Shown here: one piece after another, positions 1-8,177 of the stretch
How positions within the stretch are numbered: position 1 is the stretch's first letter
Layout: every line of letters starts with the position of its first letter
Assembly: GCA_022841795.1 (NCBI GenBank)
Contig: JALHQU010000036.1
Location: 1 to 42,544, forward strand
From: Fimbriiglobus sp.
GTDB lineage: Bacteria > Planctomycetota > Planctomycetia > Gemmatales > Gemmataceae
Length of the DNA: 42,544 nucleotides
Direction: 5' to 3'
Program-made: the position numbers and the translations under genes
The notes under the pieces: model-generated
Told to the model about the DNA's origin: nothing
The model's database searches: none
The model's input: only the letters and a program-made list of their open reading frames with translations

Positions 1-1
1 G

Positions 2-460
2 CCGGGCGACGGGCCGTCGAGCGCCGGCACCCTGTTCGCGGTGAAGGCCGGGGCGACCGGGGACATCACCCCGAAGGCCGGGGCGAAGTCGAGCGACGGG
101 GTGGCGTGGGCGGCGGCGAAGGCGGCGCCGGGGGCGGCTTCCCCGGTGGTGTACGACGGGCTGGTGTACACGCTGGAGCGGAACGGCGGGCTGGTGGGCT
201 GCTACGACGCCAAGACCGGCGAGCAGAAGTACAAGGAGCGGATGCCGAACGCCGCCGCCTTCTGGGCGTCCCCGTGGGCCTACGACGGCAAGATCTTCTG
301 CCTGGACGAGACCGGCACCACCCACGTGCTGAAGGCCGGGCCGACGTTCGAGGTGGTGCGGAAGAACCCCCTGGGCAGGGACGTGTACTGGGCGTCGCCG
401 GCGGTGGCCGGCGGGGCGGTCATCCTGCGGGGGGTGGACTCGCTGGTGTGCGTGAAGTAA
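2..460 (+). CDS. PQQ-type beta-propeller protein, C-terminal part
   Basis: The frame is open from base 2 and ends at a TAA at 458-460, so the 5' end lies outside the window. The translated part (152 residues) holds blade-like repeats of the PQQ/outer-membrane-protein-assembly propeller type: SPVVYDGLVYTLERNGGLVGCYDAKTGEQ, then a SPWAYDGKIFCLDETGTT unit and a SPAVAGGAVILRG unit, each pairing a short strand with an aspartate-rich turn. Such proteins in planctomycetes are usually secreted or periplasmic and often have no known ligand. A GTG at 41 is in frame but is internal to the propeller, so I do not take it as the start. The family call is fairly secure; the substrate cannot be stated. Confidence 0.8.
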   Translation, partial: PGDGPSSAGTLFAVKAGATGDITPKAGAKSSDGVAWAAAKAAPGAASPVVYDGLVYTLERNGGLVGCYDAKTGEQKYKERMPNAAAFWASPWAYDGKIFCLDETGTTHVLKAGPTFEVVRKNPLGRDVYWASPAVAGGAVILRGVDSLVCVK

Positions 461-469
461 AGGTGGGCA

Positions 470-775
470 GAGTTCACCACAGAGTCACAGAGACCACAGA
501 GCGGCACCGAGAAGCAGATTTCACCGCCGAGGGCACATGAGGGCACGAGAGGAAGACCGGAAGAGAGGGTCTGATGTGGAATCCGGGGAATCCCGGTCGG
601 GGTTTGATATAAAGCCAAAGCCAGTGTGAGGCTCACTCACGCTGAAGCGTGAACTCCAACACCGGCACCCAATTCCTGGGCACCGTATGAGATCCTGACC
701 TCCTCTTCTCTCATGTGCCCTCGGCGGTGAATCCTACTTCTCTCTGTGCCCTCGGTGGCTCTGTGGTGAACTCTT
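470..775. repeat. CACAGAG-type inverted-repeat element, copy 1
   Basis: About 70 bp at 470-544 reappears, imperfectly and inverted, at 709-775. Both arms contain the segment TTCACCGCCGAGGGCACATG and the start GAGTTCACCACAGAG. The 160-bp centre includes a small hairpin (CACGCTGAAGCGTG near 640). The element fills most of the space between the propeller gene and the kinase gene. It resembles a non-autonomous palindromic element; a related copy lies at 2459-2624. Confidence 0.65.
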
Positions 776-840
776 CATTTCCGGCCCCCAATACAATTCC
801 CCCGCCGTAACTCCCCCCGCCGCGGGCGTGTTCGCCTTCC

Positions 841-2451
841 ATGTCCGACCCGACACCGCCCCCGCCGTCGCCCCCCGACCTGACCGGCCGGCGGCTGGGC
901 GACTTCCACCTGCTGCGGAAGCTCGGCCAGGGCGGGATGGGGCAGGTGTACCTCGCCAAGCAACTGTCGCTCAAGCGGCAGGTGGCGGTGAAGATCCTGC
1001 GGGATGACCACGCCGACAACCCGACCGCCCGCGCCCGCTTCCAGGCCGAGGCCGAGGCGGTCGCCCGCATCAGCCACCCGAACATCGTGCAGGTGTACGC
1101 CGTCGGCGAGGACGACGACATCCGGTACATGGCGCTGGAGTACGTCGACGGCCGCACCCTCCGCGATTATCTCGACCGCAAAGGCCCGCCGGAGGTGCCG
1201 GTGGCGGTGGCCGTCCTGCGGCAGGTGGCAGCGGCACTTCAACAGGCGGCCGAACTCGGCCTCGTCCACCGCGACATCAAGCCGGAGAACATCCTGGTCA
1301 CCCGCAAGGTGCAGGTGAAGGTGACGGACTTCGGCCTGTCCCGGTACGTGGCCGGAGACGGCCAGCCGCTCAGCCTCACCCAGTCCGGCATGACCCTGGG
1401 CACCCCGCTGTACATGGCCCCGGAGCAGGTGCAGGGGAAGGCGGTGGACCACCGCACCGACTTGTACAGCCTCGGCGTGACGGCGTACCACCTGCTCGCC
1501 GGGTTCCCGCCGTTCACCGGCGCCACCGCGTTCGACGTGGCCGCCCAGCACGTCCAGAAGGAACCCGAGCCGCTGCACCTCGTCCGCCCGGACCTGCCGC
1601 CGGACCTGTGCCGCATCGTCACCCGGCTGATGGCGAAGAACCCGGACGAGCGGTATGCCACGGCGAAGGAGGTGGGCCGCGAACTGGCGGGGGTGCTGAA
1701 GGGGTTGTCGGCCGGCGGGGCGTTGTCGCTGAACGTCACCCTGACCGGGTCGGCGGTGAGCGGGGTGTCGCTCGGTGCGAACTCGGCGGCGGGCACACTT
1801 CCGGCGCTGCCGCGGCAGCCGGGCCGCTGGCCGTGGCGGGTGGCGGGTCTCGCCGTAGTCCTCGCCGCGTTCGCCGGCGGGTGGTGGGCGTTCGGCCGGA
1901 CGCCCGCGGCGGACTCTTCCCCCACCGCGTCCGCCGGCGCCGGGCTGCCGGACCTGAAGCTGCCCGCCCCGCTGGTGTCCGCCCGCGAGACCGCCCTGCG
2001 GGAGCAGTGGCGGACGCTGCCGCCACACACCCGCCCGCACCTGGACGCCGGCCTCGCCCTCGCGCTGCTGTGCCTGAACGAACGGCGGCTGGACGACGCC
2101 GAGCGGGTGTTCGCCGACATGGACACGCCCCCGCCGCGGCCGGTCAAGCCGGGCGAGTACCCGCTGCCGGTGTCGGCGGCGGTGCTGGCGAAGTTCGGGC
2201 GGGCGGTGGTGCTGGCCCACCGCGACCAGGCGGAGGAGTCGGTGAAGCTGTTCGCCGAGGCGGTGCAGGCGATCCCGAGGAAGGACATGTGGCTGTCGGT
2301 AGAGAAGCTGTGCTTCACCTACCCGGAGTTCGGGCACGCCATCGGCACGGCGGTGAACCGGGATGCCGAGAACCTGCCGAAGGGGGCATCGCTGCCGCCG
2401 ATGGTCGCCCGGCTGCGGAACCCGTCGGCGCTGCTGTCCGGCCCGAAGTAG
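841..2451 (+). CDS. Membrane-anchored Ser/Thr protein kinase (Hanks type)
   Basis: This 536-residue protein phosphorylates proteins on Ser/Thr at the inner face of the membrane. All key kinase motifs are visible: glycine loop GQGGMG (29-34), VAVK lysine K51, catalytic loop HRDIKPEN (143-150, D145), DFG (163-165) and APE (193-195). HRD-type Arg144 marks it as an RD kinase that can be activated by loop phosphorylation. A single membrane segment follows at about 332-351, then a ~180-residue extracytoplasmic tail without a recognised sensor; its ERRLDDAERVF and DQAEESVKLFAEAVQ stretches look TPR-like. The ATG at 841 is chosen because the kinase domain begins 20 residues in. No strong Shine-Dalgarno is visible. 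No phosphatase gene is adjacent. Confidence 0.92.
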   Translation: MSDPTPPPPSPPDLTGRRLGDFHLLRKLGQGGMGQVYLAKQLSLKRQVAVKILRDDHADNPTARARFQAEAEAVARISHPNIVQVYAVGEDDDIRYMALEYVDGRTLRDYLDRKGPPEVPVAVAVLRQVAAALQQAAELGLVHRDIKPENILVTRKVQVKVTDFGLSRYVAGDGQPLSLTQSGMTLGTPLYMAPEQVQGKAVDHRTDLYSLGVTAYHLLAGFPPFTGATAFDVAAQHVQKEPEPLHLVRPDLPPDLCRIVTRLMAKNPDERYATAKEVGRELAGVLKGLSAGGALSLNVTLTGSAVSGVSLGANSAAGTLPALPRQPGRWPWRVAGLAVVLAAFAGGWWAFGRTPAADSSPTASAGAGLPDLKLPAPLVSARETALREQWRTLPPHTRPHLDAGLALALLCLNERRLDDAERVFADMDTPPPRPVKPGEYPLPVSAAVLAKFGRAVVLAHRDQAEESVKLFAEAVQAIPRKDMWLSVEKLCFTYPEFGHAIGTAVNRDAENLPKGASLPPMVARLRNPSALLSGPK

Positions 2452-2458
2452 TTCGGAC

Positions 2459-2624
2459 GAAGAGTTTGCCACAGAGACCACAGAGGGCACTGAGGAAGAA
2501 GGGAAACAGGTCAACGGGCAGGAAACCCTGGGGAGAATGAAAGGAGTAGCCTTCGTGCCTTTCTCATTCCATGTCCAATCTTCATCTGCTCTGTGCCCTC
2601 TGTGATCTCTGTGGCAAACTCTTC
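2459..2624. repeat. CACAGAG-type inverted-repeat element, copy 2
   Basis: The 36 bp at 2459-2494 and 2589-2624 are inverted copies with two mismatches, both beginning GAAGAGTTTGCCACAGAG. The 94 bp between them carry no recognisable gene. The element lies exactly between two convergent genes (kinase and coiled-coil lipoprotein) and could stop transcription in both directions. It is related to the element at 470-775 by the CACAGAG/GAGGGCAC core. Confidence 0.7.
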
Positions 2625-2629
2625 ACCCC

Positions 2630-3529
2630 TCACTTCGGCACGGCCGGGCGGAGGCGGGCGGGGGAATCGTCGATCACCCGCGGGGCGGGCAGCAGGTTCG
2701 AGTCGTCCGGGAACGGCGGGGGCGGCAGCACCGCGCCAGCCGGCGGTGGGATGTCTACCGGCCGGACCACCGCCGGCGGCGTCGGGTGTGGTTCGCCCCG
2801 CGGGGTGAGGCCGGGCAGCGGCTTCACCGTCACATCCTTGTCCGCCTCGTAGGTGCGGCCGTCGGCGGTGGTGAACCGGATGGTGACGCGCACCTTGTCC
2901 GTGGTCGGCGGCTGGTCCCACTGGAGCGGCACGAAGTACCCGCTGCTCAGCAGCCCACCCCGCCACGTCTTCTTCAACTGCTCGGCCGTCACCTCCCACT
3001 TGCCGATGGGCACCTTCTGGCCCTCGCGGGTGACTTCCGCCGCCGTCACGGTGGCCCGCGCCGGCACCTTCACCGCCGTGCCGTCGTCGTCCTTCGGCAC
3101 GATCACCACCTGGAGTGTCTCGTCGCCGGGCAGCCCGTCGTCGTCCCGCCCGCCGGTGCCGGTGCCCAGGGACACGTCGCGGAGGACCACCCCGCCGGTC
3201 GGCGACGCCGGGGCCGGGGCGTACACCGGGCCAGGGATGACGGCGTGCGGGTCCGGGAAGTGGTGCCGCTGGTACACGTCGGCGAGCTGCTTCAACTGCT
3301 GGTTCTCCGCCCGCAGCTCCAGGATTTCCCGCTCGCGGGTGCGGAGTTCGGCCTCCAGCAAATCCGGCTTCTCTTTCGGTCCGACCACCTTGGACAGTTG
3401 CCGACACCCGACGACGGCCAGGGTTCCCGCGACCGCTACCACCACCCCGATCCGAGAAACGCACCCGGCCCACCGGGCGAACGGGTCGCGCCGGCGGGCC
3501 GGTCGGGGGGTCGGAATGTCCGGGTGCAT
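2630..3529 (-). CDS. Coiled-coil lipoprotein, proline-rich C-terminus
   Basis: Product of 299 residues from the ATG at 3529. A further-upstream in-frame ATG (3571) lies inside the palindrome at 3556-3618, so it is unlikely to be used. The N-terminus is arginine-rich (ARRR), followed by a hydrophobic stretch and a lipobox-like VVGC with Cys42, which suggests lipid anchoring after export. Residues 55-86 are a heptad-rich coiled coil (LEAELRTREREILELRAENQ). The middle region (about 130-235) has beta-rich sequence with a GKWEVTAEQLKKTWRGG segment, and the tail is rich in Pro. I recognise no named family. It is convergent with the kinase gene upstream. Confidence 0.7.
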   Translation of the reverse strand: MHPDIPTPRPARRRDPFARWAGCVSRIGVVVAVAGTLAVVGCRQLSKVVGPKEKPDLLEAELRTREREILELRAENQQLKQLADVYQRHHFPDPHAVIPGPVYAPAPASPTGGVVLRDVSLGTGTGGRDDDGLPGDETLQVVIVPKDDDGTAVKVPARATVTAAEVTREGQKVPIGKWEVTAEQLKKTWRGGLLSSGYFVPLQWDQPPTTDKVRVTIRFTTADGRTYEADKDVTVKPLPGLTPRGEPHPTPPAVVRPVDIPPPAGAVLPPPPFPDDSNLLPAPRVIDDSPARLRPAVPK

Positions 3530-3555
3530 CCTGCTCGGGGTGAGGGTTCTGCCGG

Positions 3556-3618
3556 TAAGTAGTAGGCACACTCCGTGTGCCGTTCTGGTGACGGCACACG
3601 GAGTGTGCCTACTACTTA
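3556..3618. repeat. Nested palindrome family A, copy 1
   Basis: A perfect 28-bp stem (3556-3583 with 3591-3618) around a 7-nt loop. Each arm contains a smaller inverted repeat, GGCACAC-TCC-GTGTGCC, so the site could fold as one long hairpin or as two small ones. It sits 7 bp past the stop of the downstream clpP gene and before the start of the next minus-strand gene. Other copies are at 5106-5168 and 13203-13272. Confidence 0.9.
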
Positions 3619-3625
3619 TCGGCGG

Positions 3626-4240
3626 TCAGCCGTCGGTCCGGTGGCGGACCAGGGCGTCGGGCACTTTTTCCAGCACGCTGTCGATCAGTCCGTACTCCAT
3701 CGCCTCGCCCGGGGTGAGCCACTTGTCGCGGTCCATGTCCCGCTCCAGTTGGTCCAGGGTGCGGCCGGTGTGCTTGATGTACAGGGCGTTCAGCCGGGCC
3801 TTCGTCTTCTTGATGTTCTCCACCGTGATGGCGATGTCCGAGGCGGTGCCGCCGAACCCGCCGCTCGGCTGGTGGATCATGATCTCGGCGTTCGGCAGGG
3901 CGAACCGCTTGCCCTTCGCCCCGGCCGTCAGCAGCATCGACCCCATGCTGGCGGCCAAACCCATACAGTACGTCGCCACCGGGCAGGTGACGAACTGCAT
4001 GGTGTCGTAGATGGCCATGCCGGAGGTCACGCTCCCGCCCGGGCTGTTGATGTACAGGTGGATGTCGGCTTTCGGGTCTTCGAACTGCAGGTACAGCATC
4101 TGGGCCACGATCAGGTTGGCCATCTCGTCCCGCACCGGCCCTTGCAGGAAGATGATCCGCTCTTTCAGGAGCCGGCTGTAGATGTCGTACGCTCGCTCCT
4201 CTCGGCCCTTGCTGTCGATCACCATCGGGATGAGTGGCAT
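3626..4240 (-). CDS. clpP: ATP-dependent Clp protease proteolytic subunit (second copy)
   Basis: ClpP serine peptidase of 204 residues, normal family length. It forms the proteolytic chamber used with an AAA+ unfoldase such as ClpX. The catalytic triad is complete: Ser98 in GLAASMGS, His123 in IMIHQPSGG and Asp172 in DRDKW. The strand-turn INSPGGSV that lines the active site is present. A good Shine-Dalgarno (AAGGA) lies about 9 nt before the ATG. It is the last gene of a tig-clpP-clpP run and lies 75 nt after the first clpP, separated by a hairpin. No clpX follows in this window. Confidence 0.96.
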   Translation of the reverse strand: MPLIPMVIDSKGREERAYDIYSRLLKERIIFLQGPVRDEMANLIVAQMLYLQFEDPKADIHLYINSPGGSVTSGMAIYDTMQFVTCPVATYCMGLAASMGSMLLTAGAKGKRFALPNAEIMIHQPSGGFGGTASDIAITVENIKKTKARLNALYIKHTGRTLDQLERDMDRDKWLTPGEAMEYGLIDSVLEKVPDALVRHRTDG

Positions 4241-4278
4241 GGTGGGATCCTTGTATCGGTTGGTGGGGTGAGGCGGGG

Positions 4279-4308
4279 AAAGCCCGCGGACGGCCGTCCG
4301 CGGGCTTT
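4279..4308. terminator. Perfect 30-bp palindrome between the two clpP genes
   Basis: AAAGCCCGCGGAC pairs with GTCCGCGGGCTTT around a short GC centre, forming a very stable hairpin just after the stop of the first clpP. Only three to four T residues follow, so it may attenuate rather than fully stop transcription into the second clpP. Confidence 0.6.
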
Positions 4309-4315
4309 TCAGGTG

Positions 4316-4987
4316 TCACTTCTTCCCGCCCTCGGCCGGCTTGGTCAGCACCTCGTCCACGATGCCGAACGCCTTCGCCTCGTCGGCCGTCATGAAGTAA
4401 TCGCGGTCGGTGGACTTGAGGATGTGCTCGACGCTCTGGCCGGTGTGTTTGGCCAGGATCTGGTTCATCCGCTCCTTCTCCCGCTGGATCTCGGCGGCGT
4501 AGATCTCCAGGTCGGTCACCTGCCCCTGGATGCCCTCGTACACCCGCGGCTGGTGGATGAGCACCTTGGAGTTGGGCAGGGCGTACCGCTTGCCCTTGGT
4601 GCCGGCGGCCAGCAGCACCGCCGCCATGCTGGCGGCCATGCCCATGCAGTACGTGTTGATCGGGCAGCCGACGAACTGCATGGCGTCGTAGATGGCCATG
4701 CCGGCGGACAGCGACCCGCCCGGGCTGTTGATGTACATGTGGATGTCCGCCGTCTTCTTCTCGGTGGCCAGCCACAGCATCTTCTGGATGGTGATGTTCG
4801 ACATCCAGTCGTTGATCTCCGCCACCCCCTGCGTCTCCGGGCTGCTGCCGATGAAGATGATGCGGTTCTCCAGCAGCAGGTCGGACAGGGTCATCGACCG
4901 CTGGCGGGTGTACCCGTTGGACATCACCGGGTTGAGCGGGCCGGGCAGGTTCGCCGCCGCCTGCGGCTCGAAGGGCAGGTGGAACAT
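4316..4987 (-). CDS. clpP: ATP-dependent Clp protease proteolytic subunit (first copy)
   Basis: A second ClpP, 223 residues from the ATG at 4987, which has AAAGG 9 nt upstream. Longer in-frame extensions run into the palindrome at 5106-5168 and are rejected. The triad is intact: Ser120 in GMAASMAA, His145 in VLIHQP and Asp196 in DRDYF. It differs from the neighbouring ClpP mainly at the N-terminus (an extra ~20 residues, MFHLPFEPQA) and in the handle helix, which is rich in charged residues (EIQREKERMNQ). Tandem unlike ClpP subunits raise the possibility of a mixed two-ring particle, as known from other bacteria with two ClpPs; this is inference. Confidence 0.95.
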   Translation of the reverse strand: MFHLPFEPQAAANLPGPLNPVMSNGYTRQRSMTLSDLLLENRIIFIGSSPETQGVAEINDWMSNITIQKMLWLATEKKTADIHMYINSPGGSLSAGMAIYDAMQFVGCPINTYCMGMAASMAAVLLAAGTKGKRYALPNSKVLIHQPRVYEGIQGQVTDLEIYAAEIQREKERMNQILAKHTGQSVEHILKSTDRDYFMTADEAKAFGIVDEVLTKPAEGGKK

Positions 4988-5105
4988 GGTGCCGCCTTTC
5001 GTCGGTAGCCCCGCCGGGCCGGCGGGAATGAAAGCGGGGGGCCGACGCCCCCCGTGCGAGTCAAACAGCGTCTGAGGTACTGTACGCGGGCGGTCAACGG
5101 CTGGG

Positions 5106-5168
5106 TAAGTAGTAGGCACACTCCGTGTGCCGTTCTGATGACGGCACACGGAGTGTGCCTACTACTTA
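5106..5168. repeat. Nested palindrome family A, copy 2
   Basis: Same perfect 28-bp stem as copy 1 with one base changed in the 7-nt loop (5134-5140). Its right end supplies the TAA stop codon of the trigger factor gene (5166-5168), so the repeat and the gene end overlap. Lies between tig and the first clpP. Confidence 0.9.
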
Positions 5169-6641
5169 TTGAGCCGGCTCGTCCAGCTCCTCGGTGGTGG
5201 CCGAGGCGTCGGTGGTGGCGACCCCTTCGTCCGCCTGCTCCTTCAGTGGGTTGAACGCGTAGTCGTCGTAGGTGGCGGTGGACAGGATCAGGTCCAGCGC
5301 CCGGCGTTCGAGCAGCTCGGTGGCGAGCGGCTCGATCAGGTCCTCCCGCTCCAGCCGCGCCCGCACCTTCCGCGCGCTCTCGTTCGTCCGGTCGGCGATC
5401 GAGTCGATCTCCGCTTCGATGTCCGCGTCCTCGATCTCCAGCTTCTCCACCTCGGCGATCTTCTGCAGCACGAAGTGTTCCTTCAGCGCCGCGGCGGTGC
5501 TGCGGATGGCGTCCTGCTCCAGCACCCGCTGGCGGCCGACGATCTGCTCGTCGCTCATGCCGCCGCTCCGCATCTCCATCACCCGCCGGGCGAGCGTCTT
5601 CCGCACCTGCCGCTTGAGCAGGTCCTGCGGCAGGTCCCAGTTGGTGGTGCCGGCCAGTTGCTTCAGCACCTCGCCGCGGGCCACGTTCCGCTGGGTGTAC
5701 TCCAGGTAGCGGTCCAGGCGGGTGCGGATCAGTTCGTCCAGTTGGTCCGCGGTGCGGACGCCGAACTCGCCCAGCACGTCCGGGGTGAGTTCCGGCAGCC
5801 GGACCGACTTCACCTCTTTGATGGTGAACGCGGCGGACACCTTCTTGCCCTTCATCGCCTCGTTCTTCAGCTCGTGCGACAGGGTGATGTCGGTGGTCCG
5901 CACGTCGCCCGGCTTGGCCCCGACCATCGCCTTGCCGAACCCCTCGGCCACCCCGTCTTCGAGGGCCAGCTTCGGCTCCACCCGCAGGCGGACGTCGGCG
6001 ACGGTGTTCAGCTCCTGGTCGCCGTCCTTGATGACGATGTCCGTCTCGATCACGTCGTCCATCCCCACCGGCCCGTCCTTCGGCACCAGCGTGCCCATCG
6101 GCTCCAGGTACCGCTTCCGCTCCTTCGCCACGTCCGCGTCGGTGAACGTGTACACCGGCCGGCGGATCTTGAGCGCCTTGTAGTCGGGCAGGTCGAACTC
6201 CGGCCGCACCTCGATGTCGAACTCGTACACCAGCGGGGTGGTGTCGTCCTCCGGGATGATGACCCCGTGCGGGTCCAGTTCGGGTGGGGACAGCGGGGAC
6301 AGCGACGCCTCGTCGGCCAACTGCTCCAGGCTGGCCATCAGGATCTCGGTGCGGACCTCGGTGGCCACCTCTTTCTGGAACTTCTTCCGCACGATCTGCT
6401 TGGGCGCCTTGCCGGGGCGGAACCCGGGGATGTGCGCCGGCGTCTTCACCATCAGGTCGGAGAACTTCTCGTCGAACTTGGTGTTGATGGCCGCCCGGTC
6501 GATGGTCACCTTCACGTGCTTCTTGCACGGGCCGACGTTGGTGATCTCCACCGTCTGCGGCAGCTTGGCCGGGGCGTCCGGGGCCGCGACAGCGGTGTCG
6601 GTGTCGGGTTCGGCGACGGGGGTAGCGGTGTCGTCGGCCAT
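5166..6641 (-). CDS. tig: Trigger factor, ribosome-associated chaperone
   Basis: Product of 491 residues from the ATG at 6641, which is preceded by GGAG 8 nt away; an in-frame extension to 6767 is not needed. Trigger factor binds ribosomal protein L23 and shields nascent chains. The ribosome-binding signature is clear: IPGFRPGKAPKQIVRKKF near residues 71-88. The PPIase-like middle domain (approx. 180-270) lacks an obvious FKBP active-site pattern and is replaced by sequence such as GMDDVIETDIVIKDGDQ, followed by the long helical C-terminal domain. It heads a minus-strand run tig-clpP-clpP, the standard chaperone-protease pairing. The C-terminus is a Thr/Ala/Glu-rich tail. The final stop codon lies within a palindromic repeat. 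Confidence 0.93.
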   Translation of the reverse strand: MADDTATPVAEPDTDTAVAAPDAPAKLPQTVEITNVGPCKKHVKVTIDRAAINTKFDEKFSDLMVKTPAHIPGFRPGKAPKQIVRKKFQKEVATEVRTEILMASLEQLADEASLSPLSPPELDPHGVIIPEDDTTPLVYEFDIEVRPEFDLPDYKALKIRRPVYTFTDADVAKERKRYLEPMGTLVPKDGPVGMDDVIETDIVIKDGDQELNTVADVRLRVEPKLALEDGVAEGFGKAMVGAKPGDVRTTDITLSHELKNEAMKGKKVSAAFTIKEVKSVRLPELTPDVLGEFGVRTADQLDELIRTRLDRYLEYTQRNVARGEVLKQLAGTTNWDLPQDLLKRQVRKTLARRVMEMRSGGMSDEQIVGRQRVLEQDAIRSTAAALKEHFVLQKIAEVEKLEIEDADIEAEIDSIADRTNESARKVRARLEREDLIEPLATELLERRALDLILSTATYDDYAFNPLKEQADEGVATTDASATTEELDEPAQ

Positions 6642-6683
6642 CGGTGGCTCCTGCGATCTGTCCGGTCGGATCGGTCGTGCGGG

Positions 6684-6758
6684 AAAAACAGTCGGAGCCG
6701 GTAAGGTATCGGGACTGCTGGGGGTTGGCACCCCGCAAACCCGGTACATTCCGGCTCC
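6684..6758 (-). terminator. Possible terminator after tRNA-Gly
   Basis: On the minus strand GGAGCCGG (6751-6758) can pair with CCGGCTCC (6694-6701), followed three bases later by TTTTT (6684-6688). The loop is long (about 49 nt), so this is a weak call. Confidence 0.3.
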
Positions 6759-6774
6759 GGCGGTCATTCAACAG

Positions 6775-6846
6775 AGCGGGTGATGGGACTTGAACCCACG
6801 ACAACCTCGTTGGCAACGAGGTACTCTACCACTGAGTTACACCCGC
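6775..6846 (-). tRNA. tRNA-Gly (anticodon GCC)
   Basis: Reading the minus strand, acceptor arm GCGGGTG pairs with CACCCGC, the D arm is ACTC/GAGT, the anticodon arm CCTCG-TTGCCAA-CGAGG exposes GCC, and the T arm has TTCAAGT. The discriminator base is U, as in other bacterial tRNA-Gly. The 3' CCA is not encoded. Confidence 0.97.
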
Positions 6847-6859
6847 GATCGCATCCAAC

Positions 6860-6888
6860 AAGGTAGGGGCCGGTGGAGGGGATTTCAA
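6860..6888 (-). promoter_or_regulatory. Promoter of tRNA-Gly
   Basis: Minus-strand TTGAAA (6888-6883), a 17-bp spacer and TACCTT (6865-6860) fit a sigma-70 promoter; the -10 box ends 13 bp before the tRNA 5' end. Confidence 0.7.
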
Positions 6889-6919
6889 GGGGGGTTGTCG
6901 CCGTTTTGCCGCGCCTCTT

Positions 6920-6989
6920 GTCGAGCGGAGCCGCGTCAGCGGCCCGAGTGTACAAGCAGACTCGGGACCCTGACGGGTCTCCGCTCGAC
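6920..6989. repeat. 70-bp imperfect hairpin
   Basis: GTCGAGCGGAG (6920-6930) pairs with CTCCGCTCGAC (6979-6989). The pairing continues inward with few mismatches through GCGTCAG/CTGACGG and CCCGAGT/ACTCGGG to a 10-nt loop. It lies between the tRNA promoter and the stop of the following minus-strand gene and may terminate that gene. Confidence 0.75.
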
Positions 6990-7001
6990 CAGACCCCGCT
7001 T

Positions 7002-7838
7002 CTACTTCTCCGCCGCCTCGACGTACTCGCTCACGTACCCGAACTTCGTCCCCTCGCCCTGGTGGTTCGCCACCTCGCCCTTCGCGGTCAGCTTGGCCCC
7101 GTGGTACCGCCCGGCCTTCGTGTCGAAGAACAGGCTGCCCTCCCACAGCATGGGTACGAGCGCCGGCATCATCGCCGCGTCCGTCGGCGGGGCCTTCAGG
7201 GTGGTGGCGAACCCGACCACCGCGTAGGCGTCCTTCATCCCCTGGAACGTGTACCGCTGGGTGCCGTCGAACGACTCGCCGGTGCCCACCGGCGGGGGCA
7301 GCTTGATCGCCACCGGCCGGCTCCACGCCGCGTCCTTCGTCGGCACCCCGTCCGGCAGGATCAGGCGGAACGGCAGCTCCACCTGCAACCGATCCGCCGC
7401 CGCCGGGGCGTCCGACTTGGCCTCCACCAGCCGGCCCTGCGCGTCCACCTTCGCCGTCAGGATCGGCTTGCCCAGGAACGGCATCGCCTTGGCGTCGTCC
7501 GGGTTGGCCGAGTCCACCGTGCGGACGATCGGCTTGTTCGTGCCGACCGTCTGCGTCACCTCCTGCTTCATCGCCGCCACGCTCATCTCCAGGGTGGCGG
7601 TGCCGGCCTTGTCCACCTCCTTCACCGCCCACGTCTTGGTGCTGTTCAGGGTGGTGACGGTCTTCACCGGCGTCGGCGTCTTCGCCTTCTCGTCCAGCGT
7701 CAGCTCGTCCACGGTGGTGGTCTGCTGCACCTTATAGGAGTGCGTCTGCCCGGCCTTCCAGGCGAACCGCAGCGGGGCGTCGGGCTGGGCGAGCAGCGGG
7801 GCGGCCAGGGCGAGCAACGGGACGAGCGAGCGGAACAC
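7002..7838 (-). CDS. Secreted protein resembling DUF6263
   Basis: A GTG at 7838 with GGAGGG 8 nt upstream gives a 278-residue product starting with a short Sec-type signal (VFRSLVPLLALAAPLLAQP). The rest is a beta-rich protein beginning LRFAWKAGQTHSYKVQQTTTV, a pattern I associate with planctomycete DUF6263 proteins; this is recall, not a search. Other landmarks are LEMSVAAMKQEV, VDAQGRLVEAK and GTQRYTFQGM. No catalytic motif is visible. It probably works outside the cytoplasm. Function unknown. Confidence 0.7.
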   Translation of the reverse strand: MFRSLVPLLALAAPLLAQPDAPLRFAWKAGQTHSYKVQQTTTVDELTLDEKAKTPTPVKTVTTLNSTKTWAVKEVDKAGTATLEMSVAAMKQEVTQTVGTNKPIVRTVDSANPDDAKAMPFLGKPILTAKVDAQGRLVEAKSDAPAAADRLQVELPFRLILPDGVPTKDAAWSRPVAIKLPPPVGTGESFDGTQRYTFQGMKDAYAVVGFATTLKAPPTDAAMMPALVPMLWEGSLFFDTKAGRYHGAKLTAKGEVANHQGEGTKFGYVSEYVEAAEK

Positions 7839-7921
7839 GGGGAACCCTCCGCGGGCGGGACGTTCGGCCGGCGGGCATAGCAGGATGGGGGACGGAGGGG
7901 AAGGGGAAGCGGGCTTGAAGA

Positions 7922-8081
7922 CCTCACCCCCGGCCCCCTCTCCCACGGGGAGAGGGGGTGTTCAAGTCGCCGTCGTGGCTGGTGTGCCCATTTCCTCGGG
8001 CGGCTGGCTGTGTCACCCCGCGGTTGCGTCTCTCCCTTGAACACCCCCTCTCCACTTTGGAGAGGGGGCCGGGGGGTGAGG
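7922..8081. repeat. 160-bp paired-hairpin element (family B), copy 1
   Basis: Two ~46-bp units face each other: 7922-7966 (CCTCACCCC...GTTCAAG) and 8036-8081 (inverted). Each unit is itself a hairpin with arms CCCCCTCTCC/GGAGAGGGGG. The 69 bp between them are not a gene. The element separates two divergent genes. The other copy (16000-16159) has the same total length. Confidence 0.85.
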
Positions 8082-8177
8082 TTCTAGCTTCCGCCTTCCC
8101 CTTGACTTGCCCGCCCCCACCGGGCATAGCCGCGGGTGGAGCCGACCGCACGTCGGCCCGGTCGGGGGGGCGGCTGT

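Noticed and set aside
775-2514. Minus-strand frame opposite the first kinase
   Set aside because: Shadow of the kinase gene with low-complexity RRRRR/GGQ composition.
4924-6816. Long minus-strand frame across tig in another phase
   Set aside because: It reads through the palindrome and tRNA-Gly and overlaps tig out of frame; no recognisable domain.
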